Shown: positions 23,250 through 36,477 of the stretch, piece after piece
Numbering within the stretch: position 1 is the first letter of the stretch
How the letters are laid out: the number at the start of each line of letters is the position of its first letter
Source of the DNA: Sipunculus nudus
Taxonomy: Eukaryota > Annelida > Sipuncula > Golfingiida > Sipunculidae
Assembly: GCA_026874595.1 (NCBI GenBank)
Contig: CM049312.1
Location: forward strand, 52,579,429 to 52,643,428
DNA length: 64,000 nt
Direction: 5' to 3'
Translations under genes and position numbers: made by a program
The notes under the pieces: model-generated
Seen by the model: the letters and a program-made list of their open reading frames with translations, nothing else
Database searches by the model: none
What the model was told of the DNA's origin: nothing

Positions 23250-25130
23250 ACAAGGCCTACAGGCCTAATGCGAACCTGTGCAAAGTTTGGGAGTATGATT
23301 AATGGAGGTTTACTTTTTTTAAATTTAATATTGATTCTCTTAAGTTCTGCATATCTCCCTTAGTCATCATGATTTCAGCAAAATGGACGTTTCGGACCTG
23401 CAAGTTTCAGACTAGGACATTTTAAAACTAGAATATTGGTAGTCGACTATGTGTATACGCAGAAATCAGAGTGGGACGGATGAAGCGAGGCATGGATTAA
23501 GTGGCAAGGGGAATAGAGTGAGGTGTGTTGCATAATAGCATGGATGTCTGCAGCGTAAACGTGAATGTAGGTGGTGTTCCCTGTCATAAAATCGAGAAAA
23601 TTGTCCAGTATGTATAAACCTGCAAATTTTCAGGTGGATAAGTCAAACCACTGCTGAGATATGAATGATTTTATCCGAAGGCAGATGAACAGATGGATGC
23701 TGTGCATAAGTGGTTGCAGGTGGCGCAACCAGTTTTGCCTATGATTAAGAGCTATGTGAGATCTATACACAAGCAAAATTTTGGCCCAATCGGTCAAAAG
23801 GTTCCCGATATATGAGCTTGGATGTCTGCAGAGTAAACCTGAATGTAGGTGGCGCCACGTGTCATAAAATCAAGAGAGCTGTTCAGGATGTATAAACCTG
23901 CAAAATTTCAGGTGGAAAAGTCAAACCACTGCTGAGATATGAGTGATTTTATCCCAAGGCAGATGAAAAGATGGACGCTGTGCAAAAATGGTTGCCGGTG
24001 GCGCCAACATTTTTGTTATAAAGCTATCAAAGGGCTACATTTGTGCAATATTTTTAGCCTGAACGGTCAAACGGTTCCCGAGATATGTGGGTTTATGTAT
24101 GGAAACAGACGCACAAATGGACGCTGGGCAGTAAGGAAAGGTCAGAGGTCAACAAAAAATGAGGGCGCAGCAGTTCACATGTGACCTAATCTCGATTCGC
24201 TTAAAATGCAAACCAAGTTTTTTCTGAAAGATATAGTTCCAATAATCTGGGAATTCCGCATCTATACATTGTGTCTAGACGTCTAGACGCTGTGTCTAGA
24301 CGTGTAGACACATTGTCTAGACATCCCCCAGAGCCAGGTCAGTTGCCATGGTGATGTCTGGACCCCACCTGTTTGTACTGAGTGACCTCTTGACTTGGCT
24401 GCTGAAACTCAGCAAGTTGTCAAATCTGTTCTCAAACACAGAAAGCCTTTTTCAATTGGCTATAATGCTTTTTTAAAGCTATATTTACCCAATATATTCT
24501 TATAAAACTGGCAGAACCCTGCCATAGAATAATTCTTGTAAAGTTTAAACCAATCAGCTTTACAATTTCATCATAAATCAGGGTAAAAGCTAGAAGAGTA
24601 TAAAATTACATTTTTGCTAGTAAAAAACACATCAATGTAGATGGCGCCACCAATACCTCAATTTCAGATATGACATATGTGACAAACATTGGTATAAAAT
24701 TTGGTGATTATAGCTCTAACCGTTTCTGAGATTTTAATTTTAGTGTGCTTTTTGGACAGATGACTAAATTCAATCCCTGTAACTTGGCCAAAAATCTCCA
24801 AACTGGAACCATTCGAACAAACTTGAGAGAGATTGTTCCAGGGATCATTTCTGTGAAATATTGGACCATTTGGCTGGACAGTTTCGGATAAGAAGATTTT
24901 TAAAGCTTTTTTAGCTTTTTCCCTATAAAATCTAAGAAAACGCAGTTAGAAAAAAAATAAAATCCGATAGTTTTTCAGATGACTGATTATTTGCAAAAAA
25001 ATTAGTGATGCTAGCTTCTGCCGTTTTTGAGATAGCTATGGTTAACGTACAGACGACGCACGACACACGACGTATGAAGGACGACGCCGCACCATCGCAT
25101 AAGCTCACAGGTTCGCTAAAAACTGTGAGC
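23250..25130 (+). mobile_element. Short relatives of the 280-bp array and a further hairpin-ended repeat (family C)
   Basis: 23430-24190 matches the two ends of the 280-bp array region (8160-8370 at left, 13500-13610 at right) but holds only about 2.5 units. 24640-25130 is a separate repeat with TGGCGCCACCAATACCTCAA and an ACGACGCACGACACACGACG tract. It ends in a hairpin at 25103-25130: GCTCACAG, 12-nt loop, CTGTGAGC. A second copy of this right part is at about 39560-39970. A possible head, ACAAGGCCTACAGGCCTAAT, lies at about 23250 and recurs at 46878. Confidence 0.5.
24270..24332. repeat. Short TCTAGAC-based tandem/palindromic cluster
   Basis: TGTCTAGACGTCTAGACGCT followed by GTGTCTAGACGTGTAGACAC. 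TCTAGA occurs repeatedly in about 60 bp. Function unknown. Confidence 0.8.
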
Positions 25131-25477
25131 AGCTTGGTTCTAAAGTTAATAACAGACATTAAACGTTTTACATGATAACATAATTAATCTTTTTTCCAGT
25201 GAAAATAAATGTAAATATATGTTTATCGTTTGTATTTTGTGCTACGTCAGAAGAGCCTCACTTTGGCCCGAAAGGGGTCTGTTGTATCGAGAGAGCATGT
25301 TACATCATTATATTGTTACATTATTCATTGATTTCTTTCTAATCGTTTGCTCGTGTCTTGTTTCATTTTGGTGAAGATTATAAATTTACATAGAATTACA
25401 ACATTAATCGTAACATATTATATCTTCACATACTTTATGTACTTTTACTAAAACTTTTACTTGTACTGTGATATCTT

Positions 25478-25510
<33 letters not shown>

Positions 25511-27090
25511 ATGTTGTGTTTATATATCTATAGGAAAGCATGTACATTAGCCTGATTGGCTACTTTTGTAATACTGTTATAAATTAATATGTTTAAACCC
25601 ATTGTGCTTGATATGTTGATTAGTAGGTCCTCGCTATGACACCAAGACATGACATAAACTGAATATTCTCGCAGGTTGTCCTCGCAAGTTATGCGCTTAG
25701 TCAACGCATTTTTCTCACGTCTAACCAGCCTTTTTCTTTAAAACATATGTGCGATGTTGCATACGTCTTTTACATTTTTTCACTGCAGCAGAACTGCTGG
25801 TCCTCGGATGTGCGGTGTAAAATTTAGATCCTCGCGGGTATGTTTATAAGCGTATGGGTGTGTGCGTGCGTGTGTGTGTGTTCGTTCACAGCGAAACTCA
25901 AGTGCTTCATATCCAGGAATGTTAAGAAATAGTCATAAATCGATAGTCAGTTATGCAAAAATGGACCGTAGAATATGGACCTAATAAGTGAATGGCGGAG
26001 GCTTGCCTTCATTAGAATGCAGAATTCTATTTATGCATATGTAAAATTTGTGTCCTTTTACCAAGCGTAATTGTAAAAAAAAAAAAAAAAAAATTAACTC
26101 GATGGTAATTCATTGTAAATAGTAAACATTTTATATCTTACAGTAAACTTCTTAAATCAGATAAGATGAAAATATTTATAGCTCATTACATAACTGTTGA
26201 GGTGATTCGTATGCTGGAGTCCGTCCCAGGACCCGCGTTTGCATGTCGTTTTGCTCGCGATATTAAATAAGAAATAAAACATATAATCATTCAGCTTCGG
26301 GTTTATATGGAGTTCCGCATATTTTTGGTAAAAGCAAGGAGTTTGTAACAAATGGAGGTCCAACTCTGATAAGCTCTGCCAGGTCTTGCGTGTCAGTCGA
26401 GCGCTAATTGCAATTCAGACATGGTAAGCCCATTAACCCTACGGTGTGCCTAATGTACCCTGGTGTCAGGCGCAGCCGCGGCATGGCTTTTGATATAGCA
26501 AGCGTGTTCGATGTTACTTACGCAGTCCACTGAAGCTTGTCAGGCCGAGAGCGATAAATCCAGTGACTGAGCAGTATATCACTAAAATAACATTGACCAA
26601 AATATGAATATGCAGATCATCTTTTTATAAGATTTATGCGCAGCAGGTATATTTTAAGAGGTCTCATGTTAAGAAATCACTGGAGAGATTTTGGGATAGA
26701 TGCGGTCACTCTGCATCAGTATCATATTTGCAGATTTTGCATCGGTAAAAGATGTCCGTTTTATCTTTACATCGTTGGAATTGGTAACGAGTACTCGAGT
26801 CTGAGTCGAGTAATGCCTATTGGGTACTGGAATCCTAAAATTTGTACCCGTTTCAGTCCTCATTTGTATCATACGAGTCCAGAACACTCGATCAGGCAAA
26901 TGGTGGAATAGCTCCTGCAACCAATGGGCAATTAAAAAGTTATTATACTGCTTCACTTGTCTAAAAATTATCACCAGTAAACTATTAAAACGACTTAATG
27001 ACAAGTTTGAGTCTTCTCTCATCAACCGTTTGCGTTACCATAAAAATACATGTCTGACGTAAAACACGTTGCCTTGTTTAATTATTAAAA
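25131..27090. other. Intergenic, no gene recognised
   Basis: AT-rich sequence with a CA/TA microsatellite at 25480-25510, a GT run near 25860-25880 and a poly-A near 26077-26093. A 118-residue reading frame at 27025-26669 (minus) shows no domain or plausible splice structure. Confidence 0.4.
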
Positions 27091-27171
27091 TTTGTTTTGC
27101 CACAACCGACTAGTAGCATCCGAGTTTTAGTATGTGTTGGTAAAACCCTTAGTCCTACCAAAGGCCACCAG

Positions 27172-27172
<1 letters not shown>

Positions 27173-27203
<31 letters not shown>
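27173..27203. repeat. (CT)n microsatellite
   Basis: About 14 CT dinucleotides on the plus strand. Confidence 0.95.
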
Positions 27204-27205
<2 letters not shown>

Positions 27206-27639
27206 TTCACACACAGATCGGCTTGTTGAGGAACGCTGCAGACGAAGCGCGCCCGGATCAAAAGGGCCCCGGTCACAGGCGCCTGACTTGCTGTACCAGC
27301 AATTCCCTTATTATCGTTCATGTGGAATAAATGTCCGTTTACCTTAATACTGTATATCAGAACAACATTTTTATGATGCTGTCAACTGGTTTAATTTAAA
27401 TTTCCAACAAAATTCCATAGAAAACAGTCCATACATCTACTTTCAGAATTATAGTCATTGTTTACATATCACTGATAACAAATGTTACTGACTGTTTTAA
27501 TAATGTCACAGCTTTCAGCACGGATATTCCAAGAATATCCTAAGTTAAAATATACTTTCTACAACAATCTGTTTCAAATGATTAGTTATGCATGCATGGT
27601 TGATTCCCGGTCTGAGCCCATTATTATATACCCAAACAG

Positions 27640-28020
27640 CAGCCCCCATTGTCAATGGGCCCCATATGTGGTTGTCATGGGCTAGCCCAGTGGGCTAGAC
27701 ATGGCAAGCCACATGGGATCCCATGAAAATTGCACCCATTGCCCTAATGGGATCCCACGTGGGTAGCACATGGGCTGACACATGGGCATGACATGGGCCC
27801 CACATGGGCTCCTCTGGTACTGACAATGCCTTCCTTTTTACACATGGGCCTCACACGGGGCCCTCTTGGACTAAGGAAATATTTTCATTCTCACATGTGG
27901 GTCCCACATGGGACCCATCGGTACTGACCCATCTCACACAAGGGCTCCTCATGGGCCCCTTCTGTTCTGACCACCTCTCAAACATCGACTCCTAGTGGGC
28001 CCCTACTGTACTGATTTCCT
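27640..28020. repeat. Degenerate CATGGGC-rich tandem repeat
   Basis: Repeated words such as CACATGGGCCCC, CACATGGGATCCCA and ACACATGGGCCTC at loose intervals. Later units are spaced by TCT.GTACTGAC.. The words are nearly self-complementary (GGGATCCC, CATGGGCCC), so short hairpins are possible. No coding function is supported. Confidence 0.7.
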
Positions 28021-30402
28021 CTCACATATAGGTTCCACGTGTCCTTGTTGTACCCACTCTCTTCTTTGAGCCTCTTTATCATTTTCATGGTGTGGCTAAC
28101 ACAATGATGATGGTTACCATGTAAAAATAATTTTTTTTGTAAAAATGTGTTAAACTTTGATGTGAACATGAAACAAATCTAATTGATTCACATTCATTTC
28201 ACAAGTTAACCACGTGTCAGTTACAGGACTCTTATAGGCTCTATATAATTAAATTTGTTTATAAATATAGCTATTTTAAGTGCGCCACTGTACACTGCAT
28301 GCGCATGCTTCTTTGTCTGATCGTTATTATCAAATATCCAGTTCATAATTATCTAATCAGACTAATTACCTTATTATTTTTTTAGTGATTATTAGTGATT
28401 TTGCATCACTAAGGGTCCGAGGTGATCATCATCAGTTACTGATGGTCTGATCGGTCGGGCTATTCATAGAAAACGACTGAAAATCAATTAAGCTCTTTCA
28501 CGTTCCTGAATAGTTTAATTTCTTTGACCGTTAACTAACATAAATTTTAAAAATAAAAAAGATTAATATATATGTAAATGAATACTATACTGAATTTCGC
28601 ATTTTTAAAGCTGCTGAAGAAAAGCATTGTTAGTAACCGGTTTTGCCAAAAGGTGGCGATACCTTTTCCTCAGTCTGAGTCCAAAGTCAACCGGGCACTC
28701 TGTCTCAAGTCACCGGGCACGTGCTAAACAGCGTTGGGTTCTCCTGCCAATATAAATCATCATATTGCATTATATTTTTTATAATTGACTCAAATGCTTT
28801 CCTATGTTTAAGAAAATTTAAAAAATTAATCATAAGTATATGAAACCTTCATATTGTAAAAGCAATATACGCGTATAGGCTATGTATAATTAATATTTAA
28901 TTTGTTATATTCATTATTGTCAATAATACTTTTTACCCTATTCATCCTATTATAGTTATCATATAATGAAACTTAAATATTCAGAAATGTAAAAAAAAAT
29001 CATAGTTAATTCCAAATGCTTCTTTGATTTTCGGTAGTTTTCTGTGAAAAGAGACACGCTGGTCTGATTGGAGCATGGAGCTTGCCAACACCCAGATATA
29101 TTAATTTGTTTTCTCTAAATTCTCTACATCTTAAAACTTATCTACCTGTTTATTAAAATATTATATGTATTGATAGACGATTATTTCTTTTATTTTGGTG
29201 AAAAGTCGTCATTGTTTATTGATTAAAGTACTTAATTTAGTTTAATGTGGAAAAGCCATGAAACTGTTCAGAGACGTCTGCTGTCACAGTCTTCTAGCTC
29301 ACCAACATTTTCTGGTTGACACTCTGGACAATCATGAAATATGTCACAAGAATTTTTAATCCGTTTCACCTAGTTCCTGACAATATTTGACTGTCGTGGT
29401 TCTTATTTCCGTGATGAGAGGCTTCCTTGGCATTCAAATTGTTACGTGTCCCTGTCCAGTACTCTTTAACCCTTTCTCCACCAGTATCCTAACGCATCAT
29501 GAGACACAGACATGAAGGGTAGTAATTACCAGAAATCTAAAACGGGTGGTTCCCAATTTGACTTACTCCACCTATATATCCACATTGGATGCGCTCTGAG
29601 CACTGAAGGCACAAAAGACCCGTGTCCCTGAGCGGAACGCCGATTATATGCCATGTCATCCCGCCTTCGACAGAAGTTTTATTCCAGCCCTGTCTAGCTA
29701 TCTACAACCTGTCCATTGAAGGAACAACTGGAGGAGGTAGGTTTCAAATAGTCTACCTGGACAATATCATCGCCAGGAACATACAGGGAGTAGTGCTGCT
29801 CTTTGCAAGATAAGCGCAGTTCTTGGCAGATTTCGATCTTGTGTGCTTAACATGCAACATATCATCCGGTTTAGGAAAATAAAAGTAAACAAGGCAATTT
29901 TCCTTGGTGTCCTTCTCTCACGGATGTGCGACTTGACGTTATACAGGAAATGCATAAATTGTGTGAAAGCCTCCATCTGCGCAGCTGGAGATCCGCCATT
30001 GGAATCTGGCGACAAGACGAGATTCCCAATCTGGCGGTTTTGTACAAGGCCGAAGCCACAGGCACGGGCCCTTGTAAACACCATTACAATATGTATAAAT
30101 AGCCCCTTTATATAGCCTAATACTACCCATATATAGTAATATTAAGAGGTAAGTAACGACTGTCGGAGGACCTGCAGCATAAATTATCCATTTCCAACCT
30201 ACCGACGATGTGGCACGAACTTGTCGTGCATGCACATAAAAATGACCCAAATGTTCCGTCTGACAAAGAACCAACTCGCGTTACGGCCACTTGCCGCATA
30301 TAATTAGCTTTTTAATCAAGAACAGCGGAGCATCGTACCTGTCTTTCCCTCCATTACCGTCGAGAAGACCCTAGCGGCAATCGTGGGAAATTTTTTATCA
30401 TG
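28021..30402. other. Intergenic, no gene recognised
   Basis: AT-rich, with several overlapping reading frames of 60-111 residues on both strands at 29620-30275. None shows a domain I know, and frames on opposite strands overlap, so I do not call a gene. The host sequence interrupted by the LTR element contains GACCAATGAGAGCGCCCAC (36438-36456), a possible CCAAT-type promoter element. Confidence 0.35.
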
Positions 30403-30407
30403 AATAT

Positions 30408-30892
30408 TGTAACATTCTTGCCCTTTGACTTGGCTAGGGTGGGGCATCAACACTGATTGACAGTCAATATAGAGATGCCCCATAGCCAATCACAGGCAGC
30501 TAGGGACTTCGCCCTCTGCCCTCTGGGATAAAACCCCCTTGCCCTGGCAATTCCACCTCTCTCTTCGATCATCGAGCAGTGGACCCCTATGCCTGCCCTC
30601 TGTGGCAGGCAGAGGGTATATATGGCTTCTTTTTCACCTTGGGGTTGGTTTTACGACAGTGTCGGCTACCCAGGTGAAGAGCCACCCACTACCAAAGAGC
30701 AGTCCTTTTGTCTAGCCTGGTAAGTACCTTTCTATTCCATTTACAAGTTCAGATAATAATATGCAGTCCTGATTATTTGAAGGTTTAGGTTTTAAATTTT
30801 ATTCTAGCAAAAAGTGTTATTTTATCTCTTTAAATTGTGCGAGTGCATGTTGCCCAAGCCCAATTTCCTCCCAGAATAAATAAGCAGCTACA
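30408..30892 (+). repeat. 5' long terminal repeat
   Basis: 485 bp. It differs from the 3' copy by two 2-bp indels (an extra TA at about 30617, and CTTCG against CTCTCTG near 30508) and little else, which implies recent insertion. It contains GGGATAAAACCCCC and TATATATGG as TATA-like candidates, and AATAAATAA shortly before its end as a possible poly(A) signal. Confidence 0.93.
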
Positions 30893-33360
30893 TCTGGCGA
30901 GCGATGCTATTCGGTTGTTACTAACAGCTAGGAGACGAATTCTGGTAAATAAATTGCTTATTTTGAGTTAATTCTGGGTTTTTTATATACTTAAGGAGCT
31001 AAGGTTGTAAAATTATGCTAAATAAAGGCTCTATTCAAATGGAAACATAGTAACAGCTTAAAAAATGCTTGACTTTCATTTATTAAGAAAATTCTTTTTA
31101 TTTAGTGCACTCGTTTTGTGAACTAGAATAGGGGCTGTTTATAAATGTAGGCCCGTCTCCCATTAAAGAATAATGCGTATTATTTTATTTGAAAAGGCTA
31201 GTACTACCTTAGACTCCTTTTAATAAACCATTATATTAACTTGCTCTTCTTTGGCTATGACGCGGTGTATACATTATAGACAACTAGTGTATGCTTCAAT
31301 AATCATCTTCTAAATTCAAATTCATTGGTAGTTGTACACTAATTCCACAGTATTGAACCTTTATCTGTACAATTTACAGTAAATACCATGGCCATAGGGA
31401 ATTTTCATTGTAGATAAACATGTCATACTATTTTTACATTCTTATGAAATGAATTCCTTAATATCATTATATTTCTAATTAATTAATTCCTTATGTGAAA
31501 TTAAATCCTACAGTGTTAAACTTGAATTGTGTGTTCCCACTATAGGGGGTTATATATAAAATAAAAAGAAAATAAAAAAAAAGTGTTCTATAATTATGTA
31601 TATAAAATATGTGTAACTAAGATGTAAAAGCAAGAGAAATAAAACATGCTATGTGTACCATTAGGGGATGTGTATTAACTGTAACACGCATCTCCTTATT
31701 GCATTGGGCATAAGTGTAATCCGCAAATATTTCATGCCCCCATGCAAACAGCCAGGCAACTATTGTATATATGTCATATTCTACTTATAATGAATGACCT
31801 TTTCTTTGCAAAATTAATGTGTTGATCAGATTTTATGTATATAACAACTTTCAGGACTTGATCTAAATTAGCTGGATTATATTGAAATAAGAGTAACAGC
31901 TCAACCTTTTATTATGCGTAGCTGTCTCTTGAATAGAAGTAACATAGCTTCCATTTTGATGGAAACATCAATTAAATATCTTATTATTCCATCTGTATTG
32001 TCAGTTCAAAATATTTTATATGCCTGATCTACATTCAAATGTTATTGTAAAACCCGATATTCAGTGATCTTTATGTTTAAACAAAATGGGTTTCTTGTGC
32101 AAAGAAATTTAGCCTACATGTTGGTTTTAAAACAAGGCCTTACATCTTTAAATTACCGTACCTAGTGTTCTATTGTTTGGCGAATTTTAAATTACAGAAA
32201 GGGCACACCTGGTAGATACATTTTAGTGTGTCATTCAAACAAACGGACCCGTTGGGCAAGTTTCATCTCCTGGTCACAGGTTATTGCATAATCCCATGCC
32301 CTGTAAACATCACCCTTGGGTTTCAAAGTTAGCTGTGTCTCACAGGGCCTGCTGGTAATCCCCTTATCTGACAGGTCAGATTAATAATCCAGGTGCATTC
32401 AGTGCCCCATATGGGGTTATATCATACTGAGTAGGATAAGTTGAGATTTGCTGTCAACACTAAAACTCTGTCAAAGGAGCCCAGACAAGTTACTTCACAC
32501 ACCACCGGTATTTAGATACACCTGTTACCTGGTGTGATGTCATGTGAACCTATGTCATGTGTCATGTACCTTATACCCAACTTGAAAATTTGTACCTTTA
32601 ACATTCCTTCATGGGCTGGTAACCCACTTCAAATTATAATAAAAATAAATAAATAAAACTAGTAAACTAATTAAAAAAACCAATAAAAATAACATTTAAA
32701 TAAAATATTATTCAATAATTGGGCCTATCTTTCTGTTGGGCTCTCTTATATGTCCAACTGATACAAGCAGATACTTTTAAGGTTTTTAGCCCTTGCCTTT
32801 AGATAATCCTAATAACTTGTTACAATTAATAATGAACTATGATGTTAAAAACATAACAATAAAACCAGATTAACACTTAATAATTTAGATCAATAATTTA
32901 AACAGATATTTACTATTTCTCAGAGGATTACCTCTGAGGCATGCTCATATTTTATTTACACTTTGACTAAATTCATTTGTTGATTTTGGATTTTGTATTT
33001 GCATTTAACTTTAACACAAATGTAGACTATTATCTCAAAGCTATTTAAACTGTTCATAAACATTTTATTATTAATTACATTTGATTTATAAAATTCTTAT
33101 TTTAAAATGAAACTTTTACAAACTTAGTTATTTCCAATGATAGTGAGTAACATTTGTAACTCTACTTGACTAGACAAATTCAAAAGTAAATATTATGATA
33201 CTTATCAATTTAATTAAGGCAGTTCATTCTGGCTCACATACTGCTGGACTAGATATGCATAATTAATATATTACTTTGAATTTCTCTGGTGATATTGACT
33301 ACCTATAGGCTGGATGTAACATGTCTGACACGCGTGGAAGGTTTTTTATTGGTATTCTAT

Positions 33361-33765
33361 TTGCCTAGATCTCAGTATCTGGCATAGTACCATTTAATTC
33401 TGCCTCAACCTTGAGACATTTACTAGTTGCTTTTTAGGGTTAATATCCCGGCATAGTATGTGCTTTTCCTGGTTGAGTTTTTATTTAGTTTAGCATATAA
33501 GGGCATAAAATTTATACCAGTTGCCTTGGGTGATACCCGGCGTGGTTGTCCCTTCTTATGCAGTGTTTTATTGCTGGCAAGGTTCCCAGTCGCTTTTTTA
33601 GGAGATGTTCTCCGGCATGGAAACAATTTTTGCCTAGTGATATAGGTGTCTGACATGGCTACATGTCTGCCTTGTGGGTTTTGCGTATCGCCTAGAGAGT
33701 TCTCAGTTTTGGCAGGGTACCACCCTTCACCTAGAGTATTTTGTATCTGGTATTGTGGCGCCACT
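33361..33765. repeat. Degenerate short repeat inside the LTR element
   Basis: Seven irregularly spaced variants of TTGCCTAG..., each followed after 10-15 bases by CTGGCATAGTA or a relative, near 33361, 33427, 33520, 33590, 33631, 33692 and 33729. It is neither a clean tandem array nor coding. It could be a decayed array or a set of related RNA stem-loops. Confidence 0.5.
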
Positions 33766-34654
33766 TGCATACGATTGTACCTGTCATCATATCTAAACCT
33801 AGCTATAACATCAACCAGCACAAATTTGTCTCTCTTAAGTGTTGGGAGTAATTAAAATAAATTAGACCAGTGTGCATACTAAACACACCAGTTAAACTGG
33901 CATCACTCATTTAGAAGCTTAAATTGTTTAATTCGGTTAATTTCAGTGAAATCCTATCAATAATATTAATAGGTGAGCAACGCACCAAAATACTAAATAA
34001 GTTGAATAAATACACAAATAAAATGAATAAATAAGCTGACTTCAAGTTCATGTCCACTCTATATTGCATTTGAGAGTAATGATATTTAAAATAAATAACA
34101 AACCACATATACATTGCTGGGTGGGTAGAACATTTTTTTGGTAACCAAAATACATATTTCACTGCGGATTCGAGTTAAGAAATGTTCATTTAACTATGAG
34201 TACTACAAACTAAGTTAGCTATTACACATAATCTGAATCTACAGAGCTTAATAAGAAGAATTAAATAATGATAAAAATCAGAATGATAATATTCTTGATG
34301 ATAAAATAATGATGTATAAAAATATAAACAATAAACTGTAAATGCTAGACAGATTAAAAAGGAAATTCTTATTATTCAAATAAACTTATGAATAGGTAAC
34401 TAACCCTGATACCTAATTTGAATGGTATATTCATAGATACTTGTTGGGTAATAAATAACTTTGATTTAACAAATTCTTGGGCAGCACTGCTTACAATTTC
34501 CCCTCAATTAAAGTCATGTATAGGTGTTGTATATTACAGATAGACTTTCTTTAACTGATTAAAACTGCTGTGCAGTCGTTGAATTATCTGCTAATATTAT
34601 TTGATGTATTACTATGCTTAAGTTCACATGTTATAATATAAGGAGATGTTACAT

Positions 34655-35030
34655 TTAGCGAGAAATCTCGCTGTTACTTGAATATTATTACTTGGTTAGT
34701 TGTAGTTCGTATTTTAGCCCATTGAGAAAGCATATTTCGGCCGTGCGGGGCTTAAAATACCGTCTGTATTTATAGGCCAAACAGGGCACAGAATAAATAC
34801 TGTTTATGAAAAGCTTACCCGAGGGTAAAGCATATACGTCTAAACACTGATCAGATGATGATACAGTGTGCGAGTGAATCTCGCTGTATTAGTAGACCAG
34901 CGGTCGAAATATTAATTAGCCCAATGAGGGGGCATGTTTCAGCCAGACGGGGCTCTAAATGAATTCCGTAAGAGTTGTTAGGCCAGACAGGGCACAAAGA
35001 AAATACTGTTCATTAAATCTGATACGTTGG
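34655..35030. repeat. Diverged internal duplication of about 170-190 bp inside the LTR element
   Basis: Two copies, about 34657-34815 and 34870-35025. They share GCGAG..ATCTCGCTGT, TTAGCCCA.TGAG, GGGGCT.TAAAT and AGGGCACA.A.AAATACTGTT. Both share GCGAGAAATCTCGC-type short palindromes near the start. Confidence 0.65.
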
Positions 35031-35942
35031 TTACTTTTGCCAATCTTGTATCTTCGGGCTATACAACTTTTGGGGACCATGGTTACCCCTAGTTTTATAT
35101 ACTCCAAATAAATGGAGAAATGAGCCCAGATTCTCCCTATTGGAGGGTCGCTTTATGTAACCGTTTCAAAGTTTATTTAATCATGTATAGTTAAAACCTT
35201 AGATCAAGTGTTTAACAATTTTAATGTTTTACCAAGAGGCCGCTTATCAGCATTCTTTAATTCTGAAAATTTTGTCGCATAAGGACAGATACTGCCGCTG
35301 TTGTACTTTATTTTCAGAGGTTATATTCCCGCACGAACCAGTTGTCAGCCATCAGTGCAGCCTTCCGCGTGTGGTCCGGCTCAGCTCTTCTGCGACAGCA
35401 ATCTGAACCTTAGTTAACACACAACTACAGCCAGATATTGGACGCTTATATAAATGCAGAACACCTTGAGTTAATACATGGCGCCACCATCTGGACTGAT
35501 ATGTTATTAAATCCAATATGGCCACCTGGATCACTAATGGACTGTAACATGTAACAACTTATTGTACCTGGTGCATGTTGAATGTCTGTGATGTGTCTTT
35601 GAATGTTTTATATTGTTTTTATATGTCCAATAAAAATTACACAATCCCTGAACTTTCAAAACAACTATCAGCCTGCAAAGTCCCTAATCACTGGAGGTAC
35701 TGTGTGGGGAGAGAACACTCCCTACCCGCTGTTGTAGCATTGGATAAACCTACCTCCCCCCTCCCAACATGGGAGTTAGGGATTGGGTAGCCGGCTAACA
35801 GCCTATACACAGCCTGCCAGCCATGTTTTGGTCATATAAGAAACAAACAAAAACAAAATCACCTCTCCACAGGCTAGATATCATGACTGCTATCGCAAAA
35901 TTTTCCACTGTAGTGTAAAATTTTCCCTATAGGGGGGAAGGA

Positions 35943-36427
35943 TGTAACATTCTTGCCCTTTGACTTGGCTAGGGTGGGGCATCAACACTGATTGACAGTC
36001 AATATAGAGATGCCCCATAGCCAATCACAGGCAGCTAGGGACTCTCTGCCCTCTGCCCTCTGGGATAAAACCCCCTTGCCCTGGCAATTCCACCTCTCTC
36101 TTCGATCATCGAGCAGTGGACCCCTATGCCTGCCCTCTGTGGCAGGCAGAGGGTATATGGCTTCTTTTTCACCTTGGGGTTGGTTTTACGACAGTGTCGG
36201 CTACCCAGGTGAAGAGCCACCCACTACCAAAGAGCAGTCCTTTTGTCTAGCCTGGTAAGTACCTTTCTATTCCATTTACAAGTTCAGATAATAATATGCA
36301 GTCCTGATTATTTGAAGGTTTAGGTTTTAAATTTTATTCTAGCAAAAAGTGTTATTTTATCTCTTTAAATTGTGCGAGTGCATGTTGCCCAAGCCCAATT
36401 TCCTCCCAGAATAAATAAGCAGCTACA
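35943..36427 (+). repeat. 3' long terminal repeat
   Basis: 485 bp, directly preceded by the polypurine tract. It is the partner of 30408-30892. The downstream flank starts ATATAAAC and shares ATAT with the bases before the 5' LTR. Confidence 0.93.
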
Positions 36428-36477
36428 ATATAAACAAGCCGACCAATGAGAGCGCCCACGATCTAAAAGTTGCTCCT

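Larger units (their letters stand above)
30408..36427 (+). mobile_element. Full-length LTR retrotransposon with no recognisable coding domain (LARD-like)
   Basis: Two nearly identical 485-bp direct repeats flank a 5,050-bp interior. They start TGTAACATTCTTGCCC and end AGCAGCTACA (TG..CA). A polypurine tract AGGGGGGAAGGA (35931-35942) abuts the 3' LTR, which fixes the plus orientation. A candidate primer-binding site, TGGCGAGCGATGCT, starts two bases after the 5' LTR. A 4-bp ATAT duplication flanks the element. The interior is AT-rich, has no reading frame above 132 residues, and shows no gag, protease, reverse transcriptase or integrase motif that I can find. The element must therefore depend on an autonomous relative. 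Confidence 0.9.

Noticed and set aside
29622-30274. Cluster of frames up to 111 residues on both strands
   Set aside because: Frames overlap on opposite strands. None has a recognisable domain or a consistent exon structure.
33423-33821. 132-residue minus-strand frame as a possible retroelement protein
   Set aside because: It runs antisense to the LTR element, overlaps the degenerate short repeat, and shows no retroviral-type motif.
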